Below, one piece after another: positions 9,444 to 18,837 of a DNA stretch of 49,636 nt; positions within the stretch are counted from its first letter, which is position 1, and each line of letters begins with the position of its first letter. The notes under the pieces are model-generated. The model was not told where the DNA came from, did no database searches, and saw only the letters and a program-made list of their open reading frames with translations. Position numbers and translations under genes: made by a program. Origin of the DNA: Arcicella sp. (GTDB taxonomy: Bacteria > Bacteroidota > Bacteroidia > Cytophagales > Spirosomataceae); contig JANXML010000110.1 of NCBI GenBank assembly GCA_025354645.1, forward strand, positions 1 to 49,636. Reading direction: 5' to 3'.

Positions 9444-10727
9444 CTATTTTTTTGAAATACAAAAACAAGCATTTGCATCAATTACATCCACATCTCCAAT
9501 GTCTCCTTTTGGAGCAAAATTATAAATTGGAGGATTGTAATCAATAAATAAATCCGTTGAAGACGCTCCTGCTAATGTATTGCCAGTATATTTTATTCCT
9601 TGCAAACCGTACACTCTTCCTGTGGTTACACCTTTTGCCTCTAAATAATTACCACTATTCCAAATAAAATCATCACAGTCTTTTACACCGCCTTTTTCGT
9701 CACTTTTGTAGGAGAAATCTACGCCACCAGCCGAATTTTTACCCGTAAAACCACCCACAAAATATTGGGTATTTGAAACCCATGCAGTGCCAATTTTATT
9801 ATAGCTATATGACATGGCATTGTGAGGATCTCCTCTTTCAGCTAATATTACCTTTTTTGTATCACCTGAAAATTCTATATCTGTTATCGTATTCATTGCC
9901 CCTGGTAAATTTGGAATTTCCAAGGTTGGAACCGCCGAAGGAGGTAAACTGCCGTCCGTATTTAGGGTAATTGAATATAAATTTCGATTTGAAGCGGTGG
10001 TGGTAGGTGTTGTAATTCTCGCAAAGTACAATTTCACTTTTCCCTTTTCATAATTCACACCAATTCCCCAAATTTGTTCATCTTGAGTTGTGATATCGGG
10101 TGTTGGCGTGTCTATCGTCCAAGGGTCATAAGTGTCTAAAATTGCACCAGCCATCGAAATTCGATAAATTTTACCATTGTCTAAATTGGTTGCAAAAATC
10201 TGTTTATTTACTTTATCATAAGCAATGTTTCCAATGCCATTTAAACTGCCAGTGCTACCCGTCGGATATGTTATTCCAGGTAAATCTACCAAAGTACTAA
10301 TTGCATAGGTAGGTGAAGATGCTTTAAATATCCTTCCAGGAGTGGCATTTTTATAAAGAGGATTGTAACCATTTTGACCGTAAATTCCCGAAGAAGCCAA
10401 ATAAATATTTGAATTGTCATCTGTGGCAATTCCAAAAACTCTTCCTAAATTTTTGAGCGTCCAATCGGCAGGATTTTTCACATATCCAGCAGAAATTAAT
10501 GAAGGAGCCCAATCGGTTCCAACAGGGGCTGAGGCGTTGTTTCTTGTATCATAAATACCTCCCACAAAATCACTACTAATGTCGGCATTATAGGTAACCA
10601 CTGTTAAACCACTTTGCGTACTATTTTCTCCAAATTGTTCACATTCAGGAGAATACACGCACGTTTCTTCTTTGCTACAAGCTATCAAAATGATAATAAC
10701 TGTGAGCGTTGATAATATTCGTTTCAT
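9444..10727 (-). CDS. Putative lipoprotein, beta-propeller-like
   Basis: Lipobox 'LTVIIILIAC'; repeated 'GIATDDNSNIYLASS', 'NGIGNIAYDKVNKQIFATNLDNGKIYRI' blade-like motifs. Confidence 0.65.
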   Translation of the reverse strand: MKRILSTLTVIIILIACSKEETCVYSPECEQFGENSTQSGLTVVTYNADISSDFVGGIYDTRNNASAPVGTDWAPSLISAGYVKNPADWTLKNLGRVFGIATDDNSNIYLASSGIYGQNGYNPLYKNATPGRIFKASSPTYAISTLVDLPGITYPTGSTGSLNGIGNIAYDKVNKQIFATNLDNGKIYRISMAGAILDTYDPWTIDTPTPDITTQDEQIWGIGVNYEKGKVKLYFARITTPTTTASNRNLYSITLNTDGSLPPSAVPTLEIPNLPGAMNTITDIEFSGDTKKVILAERGDPHNAMSYSYNKIGTAWVSNTQYFVGGFTGKNSAGGVDFSYKSDEKGGVKDCDDFIWNSGNYLEAKGVTTGRVYGLQGIKYTGNTLAGASSTDLFIDYNPPIYNFAPKGDIGDVDVIDANACFCISKK

Positions 10728-10743
10728 TTTTTTTATGTTTTAT

Positions 10744-10777
10744 AAATGGGCATATTCTCGTAATAATATGCCCATTT
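10744..10777. repeat. Intergenic 12-bp perfect inverted repeat
   Basis: AAATGGGCATAT (10744-10755) / ATATGCCCATTT (10766-10777), 10-nt loop, between two minus-strand genes. Confidence 0.7.
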
Positions 10778-10792
10778 GAGATATGTATTTCT

Positions 10793-12553
10793 TTATTTTT
10801 CAGGACAAATAACTTTCATTTCCGTTCTGCGATTAATACTATGTTGGGCTTCTGTGCAATTTACCCCATCAGCACATTCGTTCAGTAAAACCGTTTCTCC
10901 GTAACCTTTACCCGTAATTCTATTTCTGTCAATACCCTGCGATACAATGTAATTAACCGAAGCATTTGCCCTATTTTGCGAAAGCGTTTTGTTGTAATCA
11001 TTACTCGAACGGCAGTCCGTATGAGAACCTACTTCCACTTGTACTTTTGGATTAGTTTTCATAAAAACAACCAAACGGTTCAATTCAACTTTGGCTATTT
11101 CTTTGATTTCATATTTATCTAAATCAAACAAAATATTTTTCAAACCCAAGGCTTTTCCACATTCAAACTTTTCTGCACACATTTCTAATTTTACAAATAG
11201 ATTTTTATCACGGTTATAATCGTTGGCAGAAACCTTTTCTATTTGGGAGAAATATTTTTCCATTCTTCCGTATAAATCATATTCCCCTTTTTCGGGCAAT
11301 TGAAGTAAGAAATTTCCTTGAGCATCAGTCACGGTTGATTTTTTAACGGCTAAATCTTTATTTTCCAAAACCACATTTATACCAGCAATGGGTGTGGTAG
11401 TATTACACTCAAAGGCACGACCTTTTATGATGAAGTTTCTATCGCCGTATATAATCTCTTTTGAAATAACGCCACTATTATTCATACAATTTTGAAATTC
11501 ACTTTCAGATAGACTTACTTCTTCCAAATTCGTAGCGTTTAAACTCCCTTTGATGATATAATTTTTTGGTGAAACTTGTTCAAACACAACCACGCCAAAA
11601 CTATTTGTTTTGCCCGTATTCACAATTTGCCCTGCTCCATTTACTAAAACAACATCTGTTTCTGGCAGTATCTCTTTGGTGTATTTATCCCTTGCGGTTA
11701 TGCTCAATTTGCAACCACATACATTGCAAACAGCCTTTACTTGCTCGACTATTTTTGTTTTGCTTTTTTGGGGGAATCTAAAAACAATACCCGCATAGAC
11801 TCCCACAGAACTGATATTACAGTTACATGGGTCCTTTCTTATCATTGGATTCAAATCAACTATATTACCTGATTCTTTTGCAGTTTGGTTATAATATCCA
11901 GAGGCGATGCCAGTGGTTGAATTTACTGATTCAGGGACTTCAAAATGATTGATATGATAAACACCCAAATTCACCCCAAAAGCCTTAGTGAAAAAATAGT
12001 TGAACTGTATTGATGCTTTTGAGGATATTACATTTTTTGCATCGTATCCAGCATGAAAATTCAAATCAATAGGACTTGGTGTTGGAGAAGTTGGGATTTG
12101 ACCTTGTAATAAAGTATAGCCACCTTTGATATTTGATATACCACCCCTCAAATTTAATTCTAAACTCCATTTATCATTTCTCAAATACCTAAAACTGGGT
12201 CCAATACCTGCAAAAGTTCGAGTGATATGATTTTCTTGAAGATTTAGCGTATTTATGGAAAATCCAGAATAAATCAAATTGCTTGTTGAATACTTACTTT
12301 GGGGATTATTTTCTAAAAAATCACCATCTATTCCCATGCCCAACCAATTGTTAAAATAGTAATTTGCCGTTATTCCAGCCATCCAATTTCCTTTATAGTC
12401 AATGAATGGAGTGTTGTTTTGATACATAGGTTTTACATCAAAACCCCCTTTTAGGGATAGTTGTAAGCCTTTATTGTTGTTCAAAACCGTTTGAGCGTTG
12501 ATACCAATACTCACGAAGAGCATCAACATTTTTAATAATATTATTTTTTTCAT
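10793..12553 (-). CDS. OmpA-family outer-membrane protein with N-terminal beta-barrel and carboxypeptidase-regulatory-like domains
   Basis: C-terminal 'VQVEVGSHTDCRSSNDYNKTLSQNRANASVNYIVSQGIDRNRITGKGYGE' OmpA motif; 'IIKGRAFECNTTTPIAGINVVLENKD...TDAQGNFLLQLP' CarboxypepD_reg-like. Confidence 0.9.
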   Translation of the reverse strand: MKKIILLKMLMLFVSIGINAQTVLNNNKGLQLSLKGGFDVKPMYQNNTPFIDYKGNWMAGITANYYFNNWLGMGIDGDFLENNPQSKYSTSNLIYSGFSINTLNLQENHITRTFAGIGPSFRYLRNDKWSLELNLRGGISNIKGGYTLLQGQIPTSPTPSPIDLNFHAGYDAKNVISSKASIQFNYFFTKAFGVNLGVYHINHFEVPESVNSTTGIASGYYNQTAKESGNIVDLNPMIRKDPCNCNISSVGVYAGIVFRFPQKSKTKIVEQVKAVCNVCGCKLSITARDKYTKEILPETDVVLVNGAGQIVNTGKTNSFGVVVFEQVSPKNYIIKGSLNATNLEEVSLSESEFQNCMNNSGVISKEIIYGDRNFIIKGRAFECNTTTPIAGINVVLENKDLAVKKSTVTDAQGNFLLQLPEKGEYDLYGRMEKYFSQIEKVSANDYNRDKNLFVKLEMCAEKFECGKALGLKNILFDLDKYEIKEIAKVELNRLVVFMKTNPKVQVEVGSHTDCRSSNDYNKTLSQNRANASVNYIVSQGIDRNRITGKGYGETVLLNECADGVNCTEAQHSINRRTEMKVICPEK

Positions 12554-12571
12554 GATTGATATTTTTTTAAA

Positions 12572-13516
12572 TTATTTCAACAAGGTTACGTGTGCTACAT
12601 AATCCGCTTTCTTCCCAGTCTTTGCTTTTTTAATATCAAAAGTTGCAGTATGATTGGGCGTAAGGGTTTCCTCATTTGTTATCCATAAATAATTGCCATT
12701 ATTTTCTGTTACAAAAATCAAATAGCACTGTAAGCCAACTGGGTATTTTCCACCCAATGTACCCAATGCGTTAGGGGCATTTTTCGGAAGCACAAGCACT
12801 TGGCTTACTTTATCAAAGCCTACTGGTACTTTGGCAGTTATGAGCGTTTTTGGTTCTGGATAACCATAAAATCTATCAACATTAAACCATCCAAAATTGG
12901 GTACAATAAACTTGTAAGTGTTTGCTCTGGTGTCCGTAAAAACAACCGTAGCGGTTTGTTCCCAACCTAAATTATTATCGTATAATTGCCCTTTAAAAAG
13001 TCTCATACCTTCAAGCATTCCTCCCGTGTTGCTCGCAGAGGTAGTTATCTCAATGGGTTTTGTTAACGTTAGGTTTTGTCCCGTTAGCGATACTATATTT
13101 ACATAAAACTCCCCGCCAGACTGCATAATTTCCCACTCTTTATTTGGCAATAGTCCCATGGTTGGTTTATTAGTTACACTCATTTTGGCTTTGTCGTAAA
13201 TTTCGACTAATTCCAATATGACCGATCCTGTGACAGCAGCGCCATTTAAAGTCAAACTATTGGGTTGCACAGTCACGGTTGTCCCTCTTTCAGAAGTATA
13301 AGTAAAACTTTGAGTGGAGATAAAGTGAGCAAACTTTTTTTCGCCAATTGTGGCATCTTCAAATAGAGCATTTAATTTATCAATTGAAGATGGTTGGGGT
13401 TCATTTGTAATGGTAACTTCATTGTCAGTACATCCCCAAACGATGCTTGAGATTATGATCATCTGGAAACTTTTCTTCTGAAAAAAAAGTAAGATTTTCG
13501 GTAATAACTTTTTCAT
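12572..13516 (-). CDS. Putative lipoprotein of unknown function
   Basis: Lipobox-like 'IISSIVWGC'; immediately upstream of the OmpA gene, co-oriented. Confidence 0.65.
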   Translation of the reverse strand: MKKLLPKILLFFQKKSFQMIIISSIVWGCTDNEVTITNEPQPSSIDKLNALFEDATIGEKKFAHFISTQSFTYTSERGTTVTVQPNSLTLNGAAVTGSVILELVEIYDKAKMSVTNKPTMGLLPNKEWEIMQSGGEFYVNIVSLTGQNLTLTKPIEITTSASNTGGMLEGMRLFKGQLYDNNLGWEQTATVVFTDTRANTYKFIVPNFGWFNVDRFYGYPEPKTLITAKVPVGFDKVSQVLVLPKNAPNALGTLGGKYPVGLQCYLIFVTENNGNYLWITNEETLTPNHTATFDIKKAKTGKKADYVAHVTLLK

Positions 13517-13591
13517 GTTTTTAAAATATTGATTTTTAACACCTACATCCTTTTAGCCGATTCGGTTTTTTGCTTAGCGGTTTGACTCTAC

Positions 13592-13637
13592 AAAATTGGG
13601 TGAATTACACAAGGCAAAAAATACCCAATTTAGGTGA
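13592..13637. promoter_or_regulatory. Operator-like inverted repeat upstream of the lipoprotein/OmpA operon
   Basis: AAATTGGGT (13593-13601) / ACCCAATTT (13623-13631). TACCCAATTTAGGTGA (13622-13637) matches TACCCAATATTGGTGA at 17293-17308 in 14/16 positions. Confidence 0.45.
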
Positions 13638-13680
13638 GTACAAACCAAGCAAACAGAAGTGATTAGAGAGGGAAAGGCAC

Positions 13681-13730
13681 AAAAAAAACAGGCATAACGA
13701 GCCGATTTATAGCTCATTATGCCTGTTTTG
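13681..13730 (-). terminator. Rho-independent terminator of the 13745-18406 gene cluster (minus strand)
   Basis: AAAACAGGCATAACGAGC...GCTCATTATGCCTGTTTT, preceded on the plus strand by an A-tract (U-tract on the minus-strand RNA). Confidence 0.75.
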
Positions 13731-13744
13731 AAAGATGATTTATA

Positions 13745-14407
13745 CTATGCTTCTTTCACTTTATTACGAATAATATAGAAACCATAAGCCACCATGAGAT
13801 TGGTGATAACGATAAAAAGAGGAGAAGATAAATACCAACAAAGTTGCATGAAATCAGTAGAGTAGGCTGAAAGTTTTTCCATAAGAGTTGAAATCAAAAT
13901 AGAAAAAAGATTCATGATAAGTAGAGCTGAAATTATCCAAATGAGCGAGCGTTTGTAAGTACTACTTTTATAGGTAAGCACTATTTTACGAAGCATAAGA
14001 ATTGAAACAATAATAACGAATATTGTTTCAGCACTTGACATATAACTACTTATAAGATTCTTTGTAGTAAGAAAATCATTAATCATTAAACAAATAAAAA
14101 TTATGCAAAGTAAAGCCAAAACCCATTTAAGTTCTTTACCTAAATCAAAAATTGATATAGTAAGCAAAGAAACTAAAATAATATCAAGACAAGGACTTAG
14201 GTGATATAAAAGTTGCTGGCTATGCTCAATATTAGAAAAATAAAAAGCAATCCAGCTAATTATAAATGCTCTAATAACGTTATAAGTGGCTATTTTTAAA
14301 GGAAAATTAAAAAACTTCCATCTAAAAATAGCCACTATTACAGGTATTATTGCTGTTCCGATACTAATATTATATGCCCATTCTATAATAGAAAAATACT
14401 TTTCCAT
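13745..14407 (-). CDS. Multi-spanning (about 6-7 TM) integral membrane protein of unknown function
   Basis: 220 aa made almost wholly of hydrophobic segments separated by short charged loops. Confidence 0.75.
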   Translation of the reverse strand: MEKYFSIIEWAYNISIGTAIIPVIVAIFRWKFFNFPLKIATYNVIRAFIISWIAFYFSNIEHSQQLLYHLSPCLDIILVSLLTISIFDLGKELKWVLALLCIIFICLMINDFLTTKNLISSYMSSAETIFVIIVSILMLRKIVLTYKSSTYKRSLIWIISALLIMNLFSILISTLMEKLSAYSTDFMQLCWYLSSPLFIVITNLMVAYGFYIIRNKVKEA

Positions 14408-14457
14408 TTAATTTTGTAGTTTTAGACCACAATATAGAAAGAAAAAATAAATTTATA

Positions 14458-14844
14458 TTAAGCAGTCGGAGGTTTAGGTTTTATCATTGGTAATACTCCA
14501 TCAGGTCCACCATCACCAGCGGTTGCTGTTGTGGCATATTTAGGAAGTTTATTCATGATTTGTGGCTCATCATCTTTTGATATGCCAGAAGCAGATTCAA
14601 TCACTAATTGCAATTGCCCGCTCTTTTTAATGGCTTTGTTCATTCCAAAACTCACTACAATCCCTGCCGCATCTTCGTTTTCGAGGAGCATTTTGACAAG
14701 GAGGGTTTTTCCGATAAAATAACCCTGTGTCACCAAGGAATTTGGGTCTGTTATTTCTTCCTTAAAAATTGTTTTTAACTGTAAGGCAGTTTTTGCATCT
14801 ACCTTTTTTAAGCCCTGTTGGCTCAATCTGTGCGTGTTTTTCAT
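14458..14844 (-). CDS. Small conserved-looking soluble protein of unknown function
   Basis: 128 aa, no signal peptide; compact middle part 'YFIGKTLLVKMLLENEDAAGIVVSFGMNKAIKKSGQLQLVIES' and Pro/Gly-rich C-terminus 'DGGPDGVLPMIKPKPPTA'. Confidence 0.6.
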   Translation of the reverse strand: MKNTHRLSQQGLKKVDAKTALQLKTIFKEEITDPNSLVTQGYFIGKTLLVKMLLENEDAAGIVVSFGMNKAIKKSGQLQLVIESASGISKDDEPQIMNKLPKYATTATAGDGGPDGVLPMIKPKPPTA

Positions 14845-14876
14845 GAAATTGTGATTTTATGGTAAAAATTGGGAAA

Positions 14877-16574
14877 TTAATAAATTGAGAGTTTTAGGTT
14901 CAATAATTCTTTGAAATTTGCAGGCAAAGGTGGCGTTGGAACATAATTTAAAACTCTTATTATTTCAATTATTGTTAGCCTTCTTCTGATTCCAGTGGTC
15001 TGATTTTCTGCCATGCTTTGAAAATTCGCTACCAAAGCTGCTGTAATAGCACTTGCTAAGGAGGTACTATTGAAAGGTTTGTCGTTCGTTGCGGTAATCA
15101 TTGCGGAGGTAAGAACATCATCGCCAAAACAACGGTAATCTAATCTATTGCCACTGTTTAATTTTGGTTGAAAATTCCTATCAAAAGCACCTACCATAAT
15201 GGCACCTGTCCCGTTGGTCTTATTCGTTATATCTTTCAACGTTGAAAAAGGACTTGAAAAATTAAGGTTGAGATTATTATTACCATTCCCAGCCGCTTCA
15301 ATAATGATATATTTTGCACTTATTCCTTTATTAATTACATTCCACATGGCAGGTTCAATTTCTACTGGAAAAAGTGAACTTGCGACGTAATTTGGTAGCG
15401 GATTTTTTGGAGTAGGAACTGGAACTGGATAAATTTTATAAGTAACTGTAACTTGTAATTCTAATAGCACGATATCGTATAAATTAAGGGTTTTTACCAT
15501 GCTTCCTGAAATCGCCTCAGTTGTTTGATTATAACCATACCCCAATACTGAAGCCAGAGCTGCCTCTCTAAATTCACCTTTTGGATAATGCGTAGAAGCC
15601 ACTTGAACATCTGCCCCCATACATAATCCATTTAAGGTAGCTGCACTATCGATGGGATTCTCTTTTCCTAAAAGTACATTTAAGGTCTTTTGTCCATGCA
15701 TAAAATCACCATTGTTTACCCCACCACCTAAAATTGGTCTTGCAGTAGAAGGTGGAAAACCAGCGTATTGAATAGGTGTATCAAAATTCCAACCTTGCTC
15801 CACATCTATTACTTTAATGGTAGGTTTTGAAGATGAAGTAGAAGTCAAATTTGTTCCTACAACAATGCCGAAAGTGTTAAGTATCGTATGAATAGGTTTG
15901 ACATTCGCCAACGGTGGCGGTGGATCAAAAGTGCCAACTCGACTTAAAGGATCAGATTGTGGAACTGATGCGGAATTAGAAGACTTCATATTCATAGCCA
16001 ATGGCTCTGGTTGAAATTTACTTGCAAAAGATTTTGGTCGATTATTTGCTACTTGTGTAGGCACATCATTTGGAATTGATGCCCCTCCAGAACCTTGAAA
16101 AGCACTTTGTTCCTCAAAATTGGCAAGTGTCCCTCTCAAATAAAAATAATCAATTCCTAAATTTGGAAAACTTATTTTTAACTTATTCAAATCCTCCAGC
16201 TTTTGCATTTCATTGGCTGAATTAACTTCAATGAAATAATAATTCAATAAATTTTCACCAATATTATTGCTTCTATCATTTGCCATTTGCATCAGATTGA
16301 CAACATTCGTATTATCTTCCACAGAAAAAAGACTTTCAATTTTTCCATTCACATCCATCGGTGCGATTTGTGCAACCAGATTTGAAAAAACAAATTTACT
16401 CTCACTAATATTGCCAGCGTTTTTAAGAATAGGATAAAGTTCATTAACTCTTCCAAAGTTAAAATCGAGGAAAAATTTATCATTAATTACAATCTTTCCT
16501 GGATTATTAGTTACCGTTTCCTGTTGCAAAAAAAAAGCATCTTTAATTTTGAATACAATTTTTGAGATGGGCAT
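14877..16574 (-). CDS. S8 subtilase-like protein without signal peptide
   Basis: Candidate triad in order: Asp 'IKVIDVEQGW', His 'GDFMHGQKTLNVLLG', oxyanion Asn 'IIIEAAGNGNNN', Ser 'NSTSLASAITAALVA'. N-terminus 'MPISKIVFKIKDAFFLQQE' is not a signal peptide. Confidence 0.7.
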   Translation of the reverse strand: MPISKIVFKIKDAFFLQQETVTNNPGKIVINDKFFLDFNFGRVNELYPILKNAGNISESKFVFSNLVAQIAPMDVNGKIESLFSVEDNTNVVNLMQMANDRSNNIGENLLNYYFIEVNSANEMQKLEDLNKLKISFPNLGIDYFYLRGTLANFEEQSAFQGSGGASIPNDVPTQVANNRPKSFASKFQPEPLAMNMKSSNSASVPQSDPLSRVGTFDPPPPLANVKPIHTILNTFGIVVGTNLTSTSSSKPTIKVIDVEQGWNFDTPIQYAGFPPSTARPILGGGVNNGDFMHGQKTLNVLLGKENPIDSAATLNGLCMGADVQVASTHYPKGEFREAALASVLGYGYNQTTEAISGSMVKTLNLYDIVLLELQVTVTYKIYPVPVPTPKNPLPNYVASSLFPVEIEPAMWNVINKGISAKYIIIEAAGNGNNNLNLNFSSPFSTLKDITNKTNGTGAIMVGAFDRNFQPKLNSGNRLDYRCFGDDVLTSAMITATNDKPFNSTSLASAITAALVANFQSMAENQTTGIRRRLTIIEIIRVLNYVPTPPLPANFKELLNLKLSIY

Positions 16575-16586
16575 AACTTTATTTGT

Positions 16587-17222
16587 TTAAACCAATTTCC
16601 ACTCCAAAGCCTTCACAACGGCTTCCGAAGCAGAATTAACGTGGAGTTTTTCGTAAATATTTTTTACGTGCGTATGCACTGTATTGAAACTAATATCGCA
16701 AGCATCGGCAATCATTTTGTAGCTCATGCCCTTGGTCATGCAACCCAAAATTTCTTTTTCTCGATTCGTGAGGGCAACAAAAGTCTGGTGTGCCGTGGCA
16801 TTTTGACTTTGAAACATTGCCAAAACTCTTGCCGCAATATTGGGCGAAAGCGAAGAACCCGAAGCAAAAACATCTTTTATGGCTTGCACATATACCTCTG
16901 GGTCGGGGCTTTTAACGATATAACCATTCGCCCCAGCACATATCGCTTGAAAGATTCTTTCATCGTCTTCATAGATGGTCTGAATCAGTATTTTGGTATC
17001 TGGATACAGTTTTTTTATGTCGAGTGTTGCCTCCAATCCACTCACGTGAGGCATTTGAATATCCATCAAAACCACGTCAGGTTTGTGCTTTTTGATAGCC
17101 CAGAGGGCATTTCGGGCATCACCAAAAGCTCCTGCCATCATAAAATCCTCGCTACTTCCCAAATACATGGCAAGGCTATCTCGCAGGTTTTTATTATCTT
17201 CAAATATCACGACCCGAATCAT
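16587..17222 (-). CDS. NarL/LuxR-family response regulator
   Basis: Receiver 'VVIFEDN..LRDSL...DVVLMDIQMPHVSGLEA...K'; HTH 'LTNREKEILGCMTKGMSYKMIADACDISFNTVHTHVKNIYEKLHV'. MIRVVIFEDN at 17222 preferred over the ORF-track start at 17387. Confidence 0.93.
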   Translation of the reverse strand: MIRVVIFEDNKNLRDSLAMYLGSSEDFMMAGAFGDARNALWAIKKHKPDVVLMDIQMPHVSGLEATLDIKKLYPDTKILIQTIYEDDERIFQAICAGANGYIVKSPDPEVYVQAIKDVFASGSSLSPNIAARVLAMFQSQNATAHQTFVALTNREKEILGCMTKGMSYKMIADACDISFNTVHTHVKNIYEKLHVNSASEAVVKALEWKLV

Positions 17223-17292
17223 AAGATTTCTAATTAAGAATGTAAACATCACTTTTTTACACAAATTTATCGGGAGATTTATCCTTAAAAAA

Positions 17293-17308
17293 TACCCAAT
17301 ATTGGTGA
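17293..17308. promoter_or_regulatory. Palindromic operator-like site between HK and RR genes
   Basis: TACCCAATATTGGTGA with CCAATATTGG core, 71 bp upstream of the RR start; near-copy at 13622-13637. Confidence 0.4.
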
Positions 17309-18406
17309 CTAAACATCTATGGTTATACTCAACAAGATGCTCGACCCTTTCCCAATTTCTGAATCTATTTTTATTTTCATGTCGCATTCTTCGGCACGTT
17401 GTTCAAAATTTTGCAAACCATTTCCTTCAAAGTTTTCATTGGTGTCAAATCCGATTCCATTGTCTTCAATTTGCAAAAAAACTTGGTTTCCTTCGCTCCA
17501 AATTTTCACATTTGTTTTGCTTGCTTGGGCGTGTTTCACGATGTTGTTGATACTCTCCTTAAAAATCAGATAGGCATTTTTGCGTTGCTCCATTGACAAT
17601 AGATTTTTATTACTAATTATCTGATTATCAAAGGTTAACGAAATATTTTTTGCTCCCAAAATTTGTGTAGCAAAGCCTTTCATTTTCAGCATAAACTTCT
17701 GAAAATCATCGTTTTTTGCTTGAATTGCCCAAATAGTATCTTGCATCAACTGAACAGATTCCTTTGAGTTTGAGGTGATTCTATCTAAAATTGGATTTAA
17801 TTCTTTGGGGGATTTTTTACGTAATAATTCAACAAAAATGGCAATTGAGTTTAAGTTTGAACCCACTTCATCGTGCAAATCTGCCGCAATTCGATTTCTA
17901 ATTTCTTCTACTTTTATTTTTTGTCTGAGGTTATAAATGGATAAGAAATATGCTCCAATACCTATCAAAGTCAAAACATAAAAAACCATTGAAGGCATAA
18001 ACCACCATTCTTGCCAAAAAACTTGGCTTACATTAATTGGTAAGCTAAAAAATACTTTATTGCTTGTTCCTTTCGTACTGATTTCTAAGGAATATTTACC
18101 ACCATCTAAGGTTGGGATTTGTACAATCGGCTCTGTGCCAAGTTCATGCCATTGAGCAAATTTATCGGCTTGGGGAATTCGATATTGATAGGTATATGAT
18201 TGATTGTCAGAGTTTTGTAGTTGAATAGTGACAATTTCATTATATTTTAGATTCAAACTGTTTGTCTCCAAAATCCTTTGAATGGAGTCTTTTTTAAAAT
18301 CGCCTTTCTGCAAATGCCATACATCAGCCAATCGAAGATTTTGGGCTGATAAGTCGTAGCAAAAAATGAAAAATATGATAAAAAAATTAGCAGTTTTAAA
18401 AACCAT
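17309..18406 (-). CDS. Sensor histidine kinase (Y_Y_Y-like domain + TM + HisKA_3 + HATPase)
   Basis: 'RNRIAADLHDEVGSNLNSIAIFVELL' (HisKA_3), 'NAYLIFKESINNIVKHAQAS', 'DNGIGFD..NFEGNGLQNFEQRAEE' (HATPase); periplasmic 'YTYQYRIPQADKFAQWHELG'. Confidence 0.92.
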   Translation of the reverse strand: MVFKTANFFIIFFIFCYDLSAQNLRLADVWHLQKGDFKKDSIQRILETNSLNLKYNEIVTIQLQNSDNQSYTYQYRIPQADKFAQWHELGTEPIVQIPTLDGGKYSLEISTKGTSNKVFFSLPINVSQVFWQEWWFMPSMVFYVLTLIGIGAYFLSIYNLRQKIKVEEIRNRIAADLHDEVGSNLNSIAIFVELLRKKSPKELNPILDRITSNSKESVQLMQDTIWAIQAKNDDFQKFMLKMKGFATQILGAKNISLTFDNQIISNKNLLSMEQRKNAYLIFKESINNIVKHAQASKTNVKIWSEGNQVFLQIEDNGIGFDTNENFEGNGLQNFEQRAEECDMKIKIDSEIGKGSSILLSITIDV

Positions 18407-18837
18407 TGTGTCATTAGTGATTGCAGTATATTTATTTTACACAATTATAAGAACTATTGTAAGTATTTAGCTATCCAAGAATAATTTATTATTTAGTCGT
18501 AGAAATTTATTTAGAAGGAAACAAAAACGATAAAATTTTAGCTATAAATTAAGATATTGTTTTGAAGAATTGCCTGCTTTTTGATTCCACCTACTTTTAA
18601 ATCTTCTCCACAATACCTTCCACGAAAATGAAATATTTTAGTAACTGATGTTAAGTACACTGATTTAGTAGTGTAATGTTTAGTTTTATTATTTAGTGTT
18701 TTTCTTAGAGACTTTCATCGTATTTACTATTAAGATTGCTTTTATTGCAAAATGATTTTTCTTGGTATTGACCTTAATTTCCTCTAATTTGTCGAAGGCA
18801 ATCATAGATAAATAGAGTTGATTACTTTGGTTTCTGG

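Noticed and set aside
14458-14844. 128-aa protein as a RiPP precursor cleaved by the adjacent subtilase (leader-like 'RLSQQGLKKV')
   Set aside because: No GG or other clear cleavage motif and no modification enzyme nearby; most of the protein looks globular. Kept only as a possible substrate/partner hypothesis.
16641-17596. Plus-strand ORFs (e.g. 198 aa, 155 aa) opposite the RR and HK
   Set aside because: Antisense to canonical receiver/HTH and kinase coding sequence; composition is not protein-like.
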